This document shows, piece by piece, positions 18,523 to 26,822 of a DNA stretch of 64,000 bases. This stretch comes from Roseibacillus persicicus (GTDB lineage: Bacteria; Verrucomicrobiota; Verrucomicrobiia; Verrucomicrobiales; Akkermansiaceae): assembly GCF_014651675.1 (NCBI RefSeq), contig NZ_BMXI01000001.1:65968-129967 (forward strand), in the 5' to 3' direction. Below the pieces are notes generated by a model. The model searched no databases. It had not been told where the DNA came from and was given only the letters and a program-made list of their open reading frames with translations. Both the position numbers and the translations under genes were made by a program. Position 1 is the stretch's first letter. Each line of letters starts with the position of its first letter.

Positions 18523-21500
18523 TCAATCGACCTGAATCTTGAAGAAGTTCTGAAACTCACTGATCGGGATTTGATAAGAGAGCCGTTCTGGATTTCCATT
18601 TTGCCCCAGTCCGGCGAGGAGACTCCCAACAGGAAACCAATCACCAGACTGCAAGGTCGCGCTTTCGTAAAGTTGATAGAAATGGCCTCGGTAGGAAGGG
18701 ACCTCGAAACGAAAGTCGCCTTCCGAAACTTGGAGGTTCTCCACACGGATGTCTTCCCGCATCAGCACATTGCCCAATTGCGAGACGCTGCCCGACTGAG
18801 CTCCCGACCAAGTGAGGAGATCCAGAAAGCCAAAGTTTGCGAGATTGCCACCAATATTGAGCTCGCTATCGCCAATCACCCGCACTGTTCCGTAGTTCCA
18901 GAGGTCACCCAACAAATGCAGATCGGCGTCGCGAACTTCCAGCGTGCCATAGTTGACAATCCTGCGGAAGCGGTCGGCGGACGAGACCGAAAGAGTTTCC
19001 TCCTCACCGATCACACTCACCGCGTCGATTTCAGCCGAGGTTTCCCGCGGGCCATTATAACTGTAGGGAATCGTCGAGGTGCTCAAGACCAGCCGATCCA
19101 AGACCAGCCCCGGATCCACCATCCAAACCTTCAAAGTGTGCACCCCGGCTGTCGAGATGGTATGGAGTGACTGACCCGCAATCTTTTTCTGAAGAACTGA
19201 GCGCGACCAATCGCTCCCTGATCCCGATTGCGAAGACAGGGAAACAATCGTTGGTTCGGCTTCATCGATAGACACTGCGAAACGGCGACCCCGTTCGTTG
19301 TTCAAAGACAGAGCAGGGAGAAAGTCTGCGATCACCTTCACCTCACCCAGATTCCTCAAGTAGAAACGATATTCCAACGACGGCGAGCTCGCGAGAATTT
19401 CCGGAGGGCTCTCCAAACTAGGCGTATCCGTCGGCGAGATGATCATCGCACCTTCCCCCCGACCCAAGTCAGGCAGAAACTGCCACTGGGCCGGAGCTCC
19501 AGGTCGAGTGGCAGACGCGTGCTCCGCCTCCATTACGACCACCCCGTTTTCCTCAATGAAATCAGCCGCCGGCAACGGCATCGGATTCCAGACGTTGAGA
19601 GGAACCTCGATCGACTCCGTCCCCTGCTCAATCTTCACTGTCCCCTGCAACTCCTCTTCAGCGGGCAAGGCATCCCAATCGATTGCGACTGTCAGCCGGT
19701 CGTCGCTTTCCAATTGACCGGAAGTTTTCGAAAGCTGAACCCACGGGTGACTGACGGATGCACTCCAAGCGACCGAATCCAAATTGGTATTGATGAGGTC
19801 GATAAAGAATGACCGCTTCGTCATGGAATTGAATTCGGGCAATCGAAAGTCAGCCAAAAGATCATCTTCTCCCAATTCGCCATTCTCCGACGAGTTCTCA
19901 ATGACGATTGCAGCGAAGGCAGCTCCGTCCTCCCGCTCATGCACCACGAGAGAATGCGCTCCAGCCTCCAGCTCGACACTCTTCCAAGTTCGCCAACGCC
20001 ACCCTGTCGGATTACCGACTCCCAGATTGTTCCATTCTTCCGGAGGAGAGCCGTTCAGGGAAAGATACCAAGAGTCATCATTGGGAGAAGGCGTCCTCAC
20101 CTGAAACCGAATCGAATACGTGCCGCTCTCTGCAATCTCGAAGTGATAGCTGGCACGTCCACCGGCCCCCGCTGGAGCGGCTCCTCCCGTGCCCGGGGTC
20201 CAGAGGCAACGCTGACCATCCAAAGTCGCCTCCTGCATTGGGCTCACGACCTCCGCATCATCAACCGCATGAAGTGAAGTCGAGAAACTCGCCACCGAAC
20301 CACCGATGAATTTCGGCTCCAATCGCCCTTCCACCGCCACGCCCAAACCTAGCGACTGAGCCCCTGGATCTTGAGGCTGATCAGGCAGATTGAAGACCGA
20401 CAGATTTCGAGGCTTCCAGTCCATCATCTCGTTCCATTTTCCAGCGGAGAGACTTTGATTGTAAAAATCGGTCTCGTCTTGAATCTCCTGGAAAGCAGCC
20501 TCCGCAGCAGCTGAGTCAGCGGCAACAGTCTTTCTCTTCTGCGCCACTCCCCGGTGTGCCCGCGCGGTGTGCAGGAACTTGCGGTTCATCGCGTCAGAAC
20601 CCAGCACGGGATAAACGACCAACTGATAGAACGCATCCCTTTGGCCGGCAGGAAGAGCTTGATAGATGGCCCCCGCACGCTCGGACAACAGCCTGAACTC
20701 CTCCAAGCGGTCTCCAGCCTCATCCCCATGGTGCACTTGGCTAAAGAGTGGGTAGTGGCTACCGGACGCCGGAGCGGGTGCACCGGGATCGTCGTTTCGC
20801 CAATCCATGTGCTCGGGGAGGCGGGCGTGATTCAGCCGAAAATAGTCATTCATCACCGAGGCAATGGCATCCGCAGCGTTGGCACCGAACTCGCGGGCAG
20901 CCCATTCCTTCAGGAAAGCCTGCTGACAATCCAGCCCATACGAATTCACGTTCCAAGCCAACCGCAGTGAGAACTCCATCGGCAATTCCATGGGCTTGAT
21001 GTCTCCCACGTTGAAGATCCAGACCCGGCGGCAACGGTTCTCATACGCCTTCATCATTTCCTCCCAAATCAAGGATGGCGGTATGGAAGCCAGCCACAGG
21101 TAATCAGCAGGCGCTCCCCAATAGGACAGATGATAGTAGACTCCCCCGCCTCCCGAGCGTTCCTGCTCAGCCGGATTGGAGAGACGGCGGATGTAACCAT
21201 GATTGTCATCCGGCCAAATCAGCGTGACGTCCTCCGGCACATCGACCAAGCCACTGTCGTAGATGCTCAAGACCTCCTTGTAGGGCACGAAGATTTGTGG
21301 GACGTGGGCTGGATTTGGGTTCACCCGATTTGCCAGAATCTGTCTCTGGTCGGCAAAGATCGTATTCAGCCAAGAAGCTTTCTCAGCAGTGCCAGAGCCC
21401 TCCACCATTCCGGAGTCATGGATCCCTCGCTTCCCTACCGTATAGATGGAGTCGAAACCCGCAGTCGCTTGCGCGCGCCGGTCCCAGTAGTCCACGATGG

Positions 21501-23529
21501 CCGCTTTGTTTTGGGCATAGTTCCAGTTGCTGGAATACCCGTTCTCGGAAGTGAAGCGGCTCCACTCGTCGACATTATTGCATAGCATCGGCTCGGCATG
21601 AGAACTCCCCATCACGATGGCGTAGTCATCAGCAACCACCTTGTTCTCCTCATAGAAATGAAAAGCCCGCGTGCTCGGGTGCATCCCGGGCCAGCAGTAG
21701 TTCGAGCGCAGACGCAGCAGCAACTCGAATATCTTGGCGTAGGTCTTGGGACCGATGTCCTTTACCTCATCCGGTCCAGCTTCATAGGTTTTCTCCGCCC
21801 ATTCCTGCAAGCCCCAGTCCTCGTCGTTGATGAAGATACCCCGGAAGCGAACACTCGGCGGAAGGGAATTCAGGGGAAGGCCCCCGATGTGAATCTCCTC
21901 CCTCGCTGGAGGAGGAACGTCAGCCCACCATGTCCAAGGCGACACGCCCAGGCATTCGGAAAGAGCTCCCAGACCGTAAGCCGTGCCACGACGGTCGCTT
22001 CCTGCCACAACCAAAGCTTCGGAAACCCCGGGAAAGGGATTGGCAACGAGCTCCAAGCGATAGCTCTCCCAACTGCCCAGAATCCCCGACACATCCAATT
22101 TACCCTCGTCGATCAACTGATCGACAAAGGCACTTTCTCCGATGGTCCCAGCGAGTAGAATCGGCCCGCTGAGCCCTTCCAGAGAATTTTGCCTCAAAGG
22201 CCTTGTTCCGGAAATCGCTTCCAAATCGTCGGCTAGCAGAGTTGCCGCGATTCCGACGACCTTTACGTCACCATCGTCGTAGACGAGAGTCACGGCTCCA
22301 GCATCACTGACAAGAGCAAAGCCCCCTTCGCCGCCCGGCACCACCGTAGGCAAGGAGCGCGGGTTGTCCGTTGCCAGAGTAGGAGTCTCCTCCTCCAAGG
22401 TCGGATCACTCCCCGCTGACACTTCCACCCCGTCACCAAAGCCATCCAAATCGCTATCCGGAGCCGTCGCGTCCGTCGTCCCGGCCAACTCGATTCCGTC
22501 GTTGAGACCATCGCCATCGGTATCGGGATTCGCCGCATTCGTCCTAGCCGCAAACTCATCAGCATCAGAGACCCCATCTTGGTCAAAGTCTGAGGTAGCA
22601 GGAGAATCCAGCGGCCCCAAGACATCAGCAAGGTCGACCACTTGGTCCTCAGGATCCAGGTCGATGAGCCTTTGCTCGAATTCATCCGGCAAGCCGTCCC
22701 CATCGCTATCGCCTGGGTGGTGACCATCACCAACCACAAGCACCCCTCCTCCATCCCGATAATTAGCTCCCAGAGCGCTCAGGCTATTGCCGGAATAGGT
22801 GCCAGAGGGAACAACCCCATTGACTGAATCAATCAAAGCCCCATCCGAAAAGACCAAGGTCTGATCAACGAGGAGAATCGACGAGCCCACCAACTCGATG
22901 GTCCCAGAAATATCAATATCAGATCCAAAGTCCAAGATAAGGCCCTCCGTCACTGAAAGCTTGCCCGTAAACCCTGCCTCGTCGACGGAGGTGAAAACAA
23001 TTGTGCGGTCTACGCTGAGCCCCGCATTCTCGTAGGCAATGAAAAGGTCGCCAGGGCCAGTCAGCGTGCCATCGATTGTCGAAATGTCAGCCGACGCTGC
23101 CACATCCAAGACCGAGCCCGAAGCCGAGGTGACCTCAAATTTGTCGACCTTCAGGGTCGCACTGTGACCAGAACCATCGGGAGCAAACGAAACCCTCCCC
23201 CCGTCGATGATGAGGTCCCCGCTACCCGACCGAATGGAAGCCACTTCACCATCGCTTTGTTTGATAAGAAACCGGGTGTCAGCCACCACCCTCACGGATG
23301 TTCCAGGGAAGTTCGCACTGCCATTGGCGGTGGTGCCCGCTGGTGAAGTCCGGACCAAATCTCCAGTCACACCACTCGCAGTCACGTATTGCTGACCAGC
23401 GACTGGTTCTTCCGCAGGCGATCCCCAAACGGCATTGAGCCAGCTCTGATTCCCAATCGTCAGAGCCAATTCATCCGCGGGACTGGCAAGAAGCAGTCCG
23501 GTCCAAACAAGTGCCGGGAGAAATTTCAA
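18523..23529 (-). CDS. Secreted GH115 alpha-glucuronidase-like protein with TSP3 repeats (second copy)
   Basis: About 1668 residues if translation begins at the TTG 23527-23529, which opens the signal peptide MKFLPALVWTGLLLASPA. There is no ATG in frame; the frame continues to a TTG at 23607, but that start would precede a terminator hairpin. After the signal come about 380 residues of beta-strand repeats and TSP3 calcium motifs (DSDGDGLPDEFE, DFDQDGVSDADE, DTDGDGLNDGIE), paralogous to the N-terminus of the next gene upstream. The GH115 catalytic part shows GSDRRGTAYGLGALSECLG, RGIFINDEDWGLQEW and WPDDNHGYIRRL. A GH115 C-terminal domain, more beta strands and a tail ending FFKIQV complete it. 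It probably shares work on glucuronoxylan with the neighbouring GH115, perhaps with different side-chain preference. Secretion and calcium binding are inferred. Confidence 0.88.
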   Translation of the reverse strand: MKFLPALVWTGLLLASPADELALTIGNQSWLNAVWGSPAEEPVAGQQYVTASGVTGDLVRTSPAGTTANGSANFPGTSVRVVADTRFLIKQSDGEVASIRSGSGDLIIDGGRVSFAPDGSGHSATLKVDKFEVTSASGSVLDVAASADISTIDGTLTGPGDLFIAYENAGLSVDRTIVFTSVDEAGFTGKLSVTEGLILDFGSDIDISGTIELVGSSILLVDQTLVFSDGALIDSVNGVVPSGTYSGNSLSALGANYRDGGGVLVVGDGHHPGDSDGDGLPDEFEQRLIDLDPEDQVVDLADVLGPLDSPATSDFDQDGVSDADEFAARTNAANPDTDGDGLNDGIELAGTTDATAPDSDLDGFGDGVEVSAGSDPTLEEETPTLATDNPRSLPTVVPGGEGGFALVSDAGAVTLVYDDGDVKVVGIAATLLADDLEAISGTRPLRQNSLEGLSGPILLAGTIGESAFVDQLIDEGKLDVSGILGSWESYRLELVANPFPGVSEALVVAGSDRRGTAYGLGALSECLGVSPWTWWADVPPPAREEIHIGGLPLNSLPPSVRFRGIFINDEDWGLQEWAEKTYEAGPDEVKDIGPKTYAKIFELLLRLRSNYCWPGMHPSTRAFHFYEENKVVADDYAIVMGSSHAEPMLCNNVDEWSRFTSENGYSSNWNYAQNKAAIVDYWDRRAQATAGFDSIYTVGKRGIHDSGMVEGSGTAEKASWLNTIFADQRQILANRVNPNPAHVPQIFVPYKEVLSIYDSGLVDVPEDVTLIWPDDNHGYIRRLSNPAEQERSGGGGVYYHLSYWGAPADYLWLASIPPSLIWEEMMKAYENRCRRVWIFNVGDIKPMELPMEFSLRLAWNVNSYGLDCQQAFLKEWAAREFGANAADAIASVMNDYFRLNHARLPEHMDWRNDDPGAPAPASGSHYPLFSQVHHGDEAGDRLEEFRLLSERAGAIYQALPAGQRDAFYQLVVYPVLGSDAMNRKFLHTARAHRGVAQKRKTVAADSAAAEAAFQEIQDETDFYNQSLSAGKWNEMMDWKPRNLSVFNLPDQPQDPGAQSLGLGVAVEGRLEPKFIGGSVASFSTSLHAVDDAEVVSPMQEATLDGQRCLWTPGTGGAAPAGAGGRASYHFEIAESGTYSIRFQVRTPSPNDDSWYLSLNGSPPEEWNNLGVGNPTGWRWRTWKSVELEAGAHSLVVHEREDGAAFAAIVIENSSENGELGEDDLLADFRLPEFNSMTKRSFFIDLINTNLDSVAWSASVSHPWVQLSKTSGQLESDDRLTVAIDWDALPAEEELQGTVKIEQGTESIEVPLNVWNPMPLPAADFIEENGVVVMEAEHASATRPGAPAQWQFLPDLGRGEGAMIISPTDTPSLESPPEILASSPSLEYRFYLRNLGEVKVIADFLPALSLNNERGRRFAVSIDEAEPTIVSLSSQSGSGSDWSRSVLQKKIAGQSLHTISTAGVHTLKVWMVDPGLVLDRLVLSTSTIPYSYNGPRETSAEIDAVSVIGEEETLSVSSADRFRRIVNYGTLEVRDADLHLLGDLWNYGTVRVIGDSELNIGGNLANFGFLDLLTWSGAQSGSVSQLGNVLMREDIRVENLQVSEGDFRFEVPSYRGHFYQLYESATLQSGDWFPVGSLLAGLGQNGNPERLSYQIPISEFQNFFKIQVD

Positions 23530-23556
23530 ATGGTGAGCCGTTCGTTTTGAGTTGTG

Positions 23557-23583
23557 AGAAAAGAGCCCCAAATTGGGGCTCTT
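23557..23583 (-). terminator. Intrinsic terminator after the 751-residue protein gene
   Basis: The plus strand carries AAGAGCCCCAA (23561-23571) and its complement TTGGGGCTCTT (23573-23583). Read on the minus strand this is a strong GC-rich hairpin followed by TTTTCTC. It lies 31 bases beyond the stop of the gene ending at 23615 and just before the TTG start at 23529. Because so little room is left for a promoter, it may act as a partial terminator inside an operon. Confidence 0.75.
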
Positions 23584-23614
23584 GAAGAATTCGCCATGCT
23601 TAAACAACTATCAG

Positions 23615-25870
23615 TTATTGCTCCTCCAAGCGGTAGAAGGCGCGAGAGCTCACTTCTTCAGCCAAGGGGTTGAAGTCAATAAAGGTGAAGGTCTCGGTAG
23701 TCGGCTGAAAAGTATCGACAATATCCGCGAAATTGACGAGGTCGGTTCCCCTTTTTAAGTCATAGGTAGCCGAAGCCTTGAGTCCCGAGAAGGTGACCTC
23801 AATGGTGCCTTCTTCTGTAAACACCAAGCTTTCAAACACAGGGTCGACCGATGGATCGCCCGCATCCAGAGGATCGGTTCCATTGGCAATCTCCACGTCA
23901 TCATCGATGCCGTCACCGTCCGTATCAGCGAGGGAAGGATCGGTTTGGAAGCCAAACTCCTGCAAATTCGACAAACTGTCGCTGTCGGGGTCACCTGCAG
24001 AATCATTAATGGTTAGATCCAAGCCATACAAAAGCTCCCAGTCGTCCGGCAAACCGTCATCATCTTGATCGAAGTCGACCAAACGGGCTCCGACATTATC
24101 AAAGGCCACGTTCCGAGCAGTTGTGGCGTTTACCAAAACCTTTCGGACTTCGAAGCCGAGCCTCACCATACGCGTTCCCGCTGGCGGGTAGGCCTGCTGG
24201 ACGGCGGAAATCCAATTCGACCCCATATTGACTCCAGTCTGGAATGTGAACGACCTCCCCAAATCCGCTCCCGAAGCATCGAGGAAGTTCATGGTGACGA
24301 ATCCTTCATCACTCGCATCAGCATCAAAGAAATCGAAGGTCAGTAGAATCGTTTGGTTGTCCTCATCAATCGCGGCGGCAAGTGACGTCACGTCGATTTC
24401 TTGTTGGAAAGACAGGGTCGCATCAATACCGCCCTCATAGGCAGCTGCATCAAGATCCGGATTGGGAGCCCGTCGATCCGCGGTCGCAAATTGGGTTCCC
24501 TCACTTGCGCCCGGAGGAGTTCCCGCATCAGCAAAACCAAGAGCATCGGTGACGTAAAAGTCATTGATGACCGCAGTCCACCCCGTGACGGTTCCGCCAG
24601 CCATGGAGATTCCTTCGGTGGTCGCGGCAACAGCAGGGTCCTCGAACCCTCCGTTGACCACCCCCAATGCAACACCCGGAAGAGAGCCGCCGTCATTCGG
24701 ATTCGAGTTGTATCGAATTTCCGTGAGGTCTCCCAGAGCATCGCCATCGCTGTTTGCATTCAGCGGATTGGTGGGGCCAAAGCCATGCGAATTCCCGTCG
24801 TTATCGGTTCCCGCGAGTTCCGGACCATCTTCGAGACCGTCGCCATCACTATCTGGATTTGTTGGGCTCGTACCAGCCACGAACTCATCAGCGTCGCTTG
24901 AACCATCTTGGTCAAAGTCGGTTGTGGTTGGAGCATCATTGGGTCCAGCAATATCTTCGAAGCCATCCACGTCGTCAGCGAGATCGAAGTTGATGATTTG
25001 ATTTTCATACAGATCAGGCAATCCATCGCCATCGGTGTCGCCAGGTGTTCCTGTTCCAACGATGATGGTGCCTCCACCGTCCGCGTAATTTGCACCCAGA
25101 GAGCTTAACAAACTTCCGCTATAGGTTCCCGAGGGGACTTCACCATTGACGGGATCGTAAAGCTTGCCAGCAGCAAAGGTCAGGGTCTGATCCACGTTCA
25201 GGATGGCAGTATCAAACAACTCTACCAGGCCTGCGAAGTTAACATCTGAACCGAAATCCAGAATCAACCCCTCCTGCACGAGGATCTCTCCCGTGAAACC
25301 AGTCTCGTCAACTTCAGTAATTGTGACTGTCCGCCCCGCACTGCTTCCTGCATTCTCGTAGTTGACGGTTAAAATGCCGGCTCCCGTGAGGACCCCATCG
25401 ATCACAGCGTTGACAACCGTGCCGTTGATATCGACAACTCCACCAGTGCCTTCATTCACCACAAATTGATTCACATCCAGGATAGGGCTGTTCGCCCCTG
25501 GATTTCCGCCAAAGGAAACCCGTCCTCCATCGACGAACAAATCCCCGGCCCCATTCCGAATCGAAACGGTTTCCGTCCCACCCTGCTTAATCAGAAGACG
25601 AGTGCCGGATACCACCGTGAGAGAGTTGCCGGGAAAGTCCGCGCTGCCAGCGCCAGTGGTATTCATCGGCGAGGTTCGCATAATCGCGTTGCCAACAATG
25701 GCGGTGAAATAATCGTTCGTATCGGATGGAGCTGTATCATCATCCCACACATTCGCGTTGAGCCAACTTTGGTTGGCCTCGTCCATCGTTACGTCTGCTG
25801 CCATGGTCCAGCTCACTCCGCAAAGGAGGAAGATGACAGCGACTTTCGTCTCAAAATTTTTTATATTCAT
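23615..25870 (-). CDS. Secreted beta-strand/TSP3 protein with carbohydrate-binding-like domain
   Basis: 751 residues. The signal peptide is VAVIFLLCGVSWTMAA within residues 10-25. Residues about 26-290 are beta-strand repeats (LFVDGGRVSFGG, LTGAGILTVNYENAG). TSP3 calcium repeats follow (DTDGDGLPDLYE, DFDQDGSSDADE, DSDGDGLEDGPE). The middle, beginning VNGGFEDP, is a sandwich with DEGFVTMNFLDASGADLGRS that matches the neighbouring PEP-CTERM protein. A second TSP3 block and a C-terminal module with YDLKRGTDLVNF and the ending AFYRLEEQ close it. No catalytic domain is visible. The first 390 residues are clearly paralogous to the N-terminus of the downstream GH115, so it may be a non-enzymatic partner that binds the same polysaccharide or surface. 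It is flanked by intrinsic terminators on both sides. Confidence 0.82.
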   Translation of the reverse strand: MNIKNFETKVAVIFLLCGVSWTMAADVTMDEANQSWLNANVWDDDTAPSDTNDYFTAIVGNAIMRTSPMNTTGAGSADFPGNSLTVVSGTRLLIKQGGTETVSIRNGAGDLFVDGGRVSFGGNPGANSPILDVNQFVVNEGTGGVVDINGTVVNAVIDGVLTGAGILTVNYENAGSSAGRTVTITEVDETGFTGEILVQEGLILDFGSDVNFAGLVELFDTAILNVDQTLTFAAGKLYDPVNGEVPSGTYSGSLLSSLGANYADGGGTIIVGTGTPGDTDGDGLPDLYENQIINFDLADDVDGFEDIAGPNDAPTTTDFDQDGSSDADEFVAGTSPTNPDSDGDGLEDGPELAGTDNDGNSHGFGPTNPLNANSDGDALGDLTEIRYNSNPNDGGSLPGVALGVVNGGFEDPAVAATTEGISMAGGTVTGWTAVINDFYVTDALGFADAGTPPGASEGTQFATADRRAPNPDLDAAAYEGGIDATLSFQQEIDVTSLAAAIDEDNQTILLTFDFFDADASDEGFVTMNFLDASGADLGRSFTFQTGVNMGSNWISAVQQAYPPAGTRMVRLGFEVRKVLVNATTARNVAFDNVGARLVDFDQDDDGLPDDWELLYGLDLTINDSAGDPDSDSLSNLQEFGFQTDPSLADTDGDGIDDDVEIANGTDPLDAGDPSVDPVFESLVFTEEGTIEVTFSGLKASATYDLKRGTDLVNFADIVDTFQPTTETFTFIDFNPLAEEVSSRAFYRLEEQ

Positions 25871-25900
25871 AGGTTTGCTCTTGCAGGGGGGAAGGTCAGG

Positions 25901-25946
25901 AAAAAAGAAAGCCTGAAGCCGGAATCACGATCCAGCTTCAGACTTC
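25901..25946 (-). terminator. Intrinsic terminator after the PEP-CTERM gene
   Basis: On the minus strand a long imperfect stem, with CTGAAGC pairing GCTTCAG (plus-strand 25936-25942 and 25913-25919) and inner GGA/TCC pairs, is followed by a run of T (plus-strand AAAAAA at 25901-25906). It begins 15 bases after the stop of the PEP-CTERM gene. The next gene on the same strand starts only 30 bases later, so this may reduce rather than end transcription. Confidence 0.75.
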
Positions 25947-25961
25947 CTAACATGAAAGAAT

Positions 25962-26690
25962 CTAACATTTACGGCGGCGACCGAAGAGGAGCCCGGCTCC
26001 ACAAAGACCGAGAAGTGCCGTCGATGGTTCCGGAATCGCATCGATGGAACCAGTGAAGTCGTCGAAATGAATATTTCCAGCAGAGCCAGAAGTGCGCACG
26101 ATCTCCAACTCAATCGACAACGAGCGTGCTCCAGCCGGGACGGCACCAGAAAGATCTTCAAGCACCCACGGAGCGGCGCTATTGCCAGTGGTGGAAGTGG
26201 CTGCGATGCCCCCGGTAGTCAAACTCGTACCCAGCGGAGTGGTGCCTGCCACGTCTGAGAAGAACGAGATGGTCACGAAGCCTTCATCGGCAGGATCGTT
26301 GTCGGCAAATTGCCAGGTCAGGCCAACAGTCGAAGAGCCGCTATCGATCAAGGCCGCATCGGCACTGATATCCACGACCTGAAACATGGTCTGGGTTCCG
26401 CCGCTACCACTGCTACCCGTTCCGGTGACCAATCGGTTGCCCGACAACCAATTGCTCCCGGCAGCCGCACTATCCGGGTCGACAGTGGAATCAGGAGAGC
26501 CTGCAGTCGCTACAAAAAATCCGTTTCCGCCAGTGGTGACGACCGTCCAGCCAGTCGCACCAACCGCCGGCGCGGTATCGTCCTCAAAGCTCGGATTGGC
26601 AATCACCAGCGCAGCGGCTGAAAGTGAACTTGCAGAAGCAGCAAAAAGCGTAAGCCCGGCAAGGAATTTAATATGGGTTGTTTGTTTCAT
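25962..26690 (-). CDS. PEP-CTERM sorted secreted protein
   Basis: 242 residues. The N-terminus has a basic start and the hydrophobic FLAGLTLFAASASSLSAAA, a signal peptide. The body opens with ANPSFEDD and contains DEGFVTISFFSDVAG and IHFDDF, a beta sandwich like small carbohydrate-binding or DUF642-type domains. The C-terminus, IPEPSTALLGLCGAGLLFGR plus basic residues, is a textbook PEP-CTERM signal: VPEP-like motif, membrane helix, arginine cluster. Such proteins are cut by an exosortase and exported to the surface or extracellular matrix; the exosortase gene is not in this window. The body is homologous to the middle domain of the 751-residue protein next door. It is the first gene of the GH115 cluster and transcribed away from the XylR-type regulator gene. 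Confidence 0.88.
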   Translation of the reverse strand: MKQTTHIKFLAGLTLFAASASSLSAAALVIANPSFEDDTAPAVGATGWTVVTTGGNGFFVATAGSPDSTVDPDSAAAGSNWLSGNRLVTGTGSSGSGGTQTMFQVVDISADAALIDSGSSTVGLTWQFADNDPADEGFVTISFFSDVAGTTPLGTSLTTGGIAATSTTGNSAAPWVLEDLSGAVPAGARSLSIELEIVRTSGSAGNIHFDDFTGSIDAIPEPSTALLGLCGAGLLFGRRRKC

Positions 26691-26822
26691 TATGGTTTTT
26701 TTATTCTTCCACGACGTGCTGTTGAAACAGCCGTTGAAGGTTGCTGAACTCCCAAATTACGTTTACTTCCTTGTTGCGCACAAGAGCTAGAAAGCGCATT
26801 CTCTGTAAAGTTTTGCGCAAAA
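26691..26822. promoter_or_regulatory. Divergent control region with a 12-base palindrome at the regulator start
   Basis: The region lies between the PEP-CTERM gene (minus) and the XylR-type gene (plus). TTTTGCGCAAAA at 26811-26822 is a perfect 12-base palindrome and overlaps the likely TTG start of the regulator, which suggests autoregulation. The overlapping TAAAGTTTTGCG (26806-26817) reappears exactly on the minus strand at 46998-47009 in another divergent intergenic region. Other GCGCA/GCGCA-like pieces occur at 26776-26780 and 26794-26798. Operator function is inferred from symmetry, position and recurrence. Confidence 0.5.
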
